DNA from: Elusimicrobia bacterium GWC2_64_44
Lineage (GTDB): Bacteria > Elusimicrobiota > Elusimicrobia > Elusimicrobiales > UBA9959
Direction of reading: 5' to 3'
DNA: 64,000 nucleotides
Assembly: GCA_001799845.1 (NCBI GenBank)
Contig: MGUG01000032.1
Span: 1-64,000, forward strand
The notes beneath the pieces were generated by a model that saw only the letters and a list, made by a program, of their open reading frames with translations, did not search any database and was not told the DNA's origin. Within the stretch, counting starts at the first letter, position 1. Each line of letters starts with the position of its first letter. This document shows positions 63,669 to 64,000 of the stretch, piece by piece. A program made the position numbers and the translations under genes.

Positions 63669-64000
63669 ATGAAACTGGCTATCGGATTAGGGCTGCACAA
63701 GGACCCGGCTAAAGCGGCCGAGGCCGCGGTGAGGCAGGCGCTGAAGACGGTGCCCAAGCCGGGGCTGGCGCTGGCTTTCTCTTCCATAGCTTTGGACCAG
63801 GCCAAGGTGCATAAGGCGCTGTGCCGCCACCTGGACCCCGCCATACTCACCGGCGGCTCCTGCTACGCCGAGATCAGCAACGCCGGCGTGTCGCGCGGCA
63901 GCGTGGTCGTCCTTCTGCTGTCCGACCCGGAGCTGAAAGCGCAGTTCAGCGTGGCGCAGACCTCGGAAGACTGCCGCAAGACCGGGCTTTCCCTCGCCGA
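63669..64000 (+). CDS. FIST N-domain protein, cut by the window end (first 110 aa)
   Basis: The frame is open from the ATG at 63669 to the window end. It begins MKLAIGLGLHKDPAKAAEAA and shows the FIST_N pattern: LALAFSSIALDQAKVHKAL, then ILTGGSCYAEISNAGVSRGSVVVLLLSD. FIST proteins are small-ligand sensors, often beside chemotaxis or two-component genes. It follows the barrel gene by 8 bp (GGGGCGCT before the ATG). The C-terminal half lies outside the window. Confidence 0.82.
   Translation, partial: MKLAIGLGLHKDPAKAAEAAVRQALKTVPKPGLALAFSSIALDQAKVHKALCRHLDPAILTGGSCYAEISNAGVSRGSVVVLLLSDPELKAQFSVAQTSEDCRKTGLSLA

Overview
The window reads as a GC-rich bacterial chromosome fragment (GC well above 60% by eye) from a diderm. 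It encodes outer-membrane beta-barrel candidates, many signal peptides and lipoboxes, a periplasmic-type alpha-2-macroglobulin beside PBP1C, and an AmiC-type amidase. It holds one tRNA (Arg, anticodon CCG) and no rRNA, prophage, transposase or CRISPR array. AlaRS, a Ycf46-type AAA+ protein, many stand-alone receiver proteins and dockerin-like and VIT/vWA surface proteins would fit an uncultured lineage such as Elusimicrobiota. That is an impression, not a demonstrated assignment. AUA is the commonest isoleucine codon in pstC in spite of the high GC.

Layout. 1-1800: the 3' end of an ammonium transporter, a possible outer-membrane protein and a DUF2914 protein. 1897-12264: a cell-envelope operon of alpha-2-macroglobulin, PBP1C, an M15 peptidase and a YVTN-propeller lipoprotein. 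12305-17435: a phosphate block, pstC-pstA-pstB-phoU and a DUF47-pit pair, each behind the same promoter with four TTTAC-like repeats at exact 11-bp steps. 17498-24344: an ApbE-like lipoprotein with lost metal ligands, alaS, tRNA-Arg, a Ycf46-like ATPase and an SDR protein.

24346-30044: an Rrf2 regulator followed by two copies of a 15-bp palindrome and what looks like a redox operon. Its genes encode a NusG-II protein, an ECF S/T-like fusion, a four-TM protein, a porin-like barrel, ApbE and an exported FMN-binding protein. The likely theme is covalently flavinylated extracytosolic electron transfer. 30141-38120: a receiver and histidine kinase, a zinc-ribbon/LURP-like protein, a rhomboid, an exported TldD/TldE-like pair and a polysaccharide deacetylase.

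38121-38831 has no credible gene. It carries a consensus sigma-70 promoter, a block of 280 nt with only 5 adenines, a terminator-like hairpin, two 89-bp-spaced repeats and a palindromic repeat that recurs after recQ. This is the strongest candidate for an undescribed element. 38832-44316: a GT-C-type membrane protein, two receivers, a SAF/TPR protein, a PHP phosphoesterase and secreted unknowns. 44382-48425: an anti-sigma/ECF-sigma pair divergent from a VIT-vWA protein, with matching GGAAC-N17-GTCTAA promoters facing both ways and a sequence motif shared by the anti-sigma factor and the VIT-vWA protein. 48536-64000: a metalloprotease, VOC, YceI, a RecD-like helicase, tandem GNAT, a dockerin-like membrane protein, a TSUP transporter, a phosphoesterase, CreD, a RibD/DHFR-fold protein, a putative zincin, RecQ, an amidase, a beta-barrel candidate and a truncated FIST-domain protein.

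At several genes (rrf2, pstC, the receiver at 40587, the helicase at 50721, recQ) a -10-like hexamer ends 6-7 nt before the start codon, which suggests leaderless transcripts are common in this organism.
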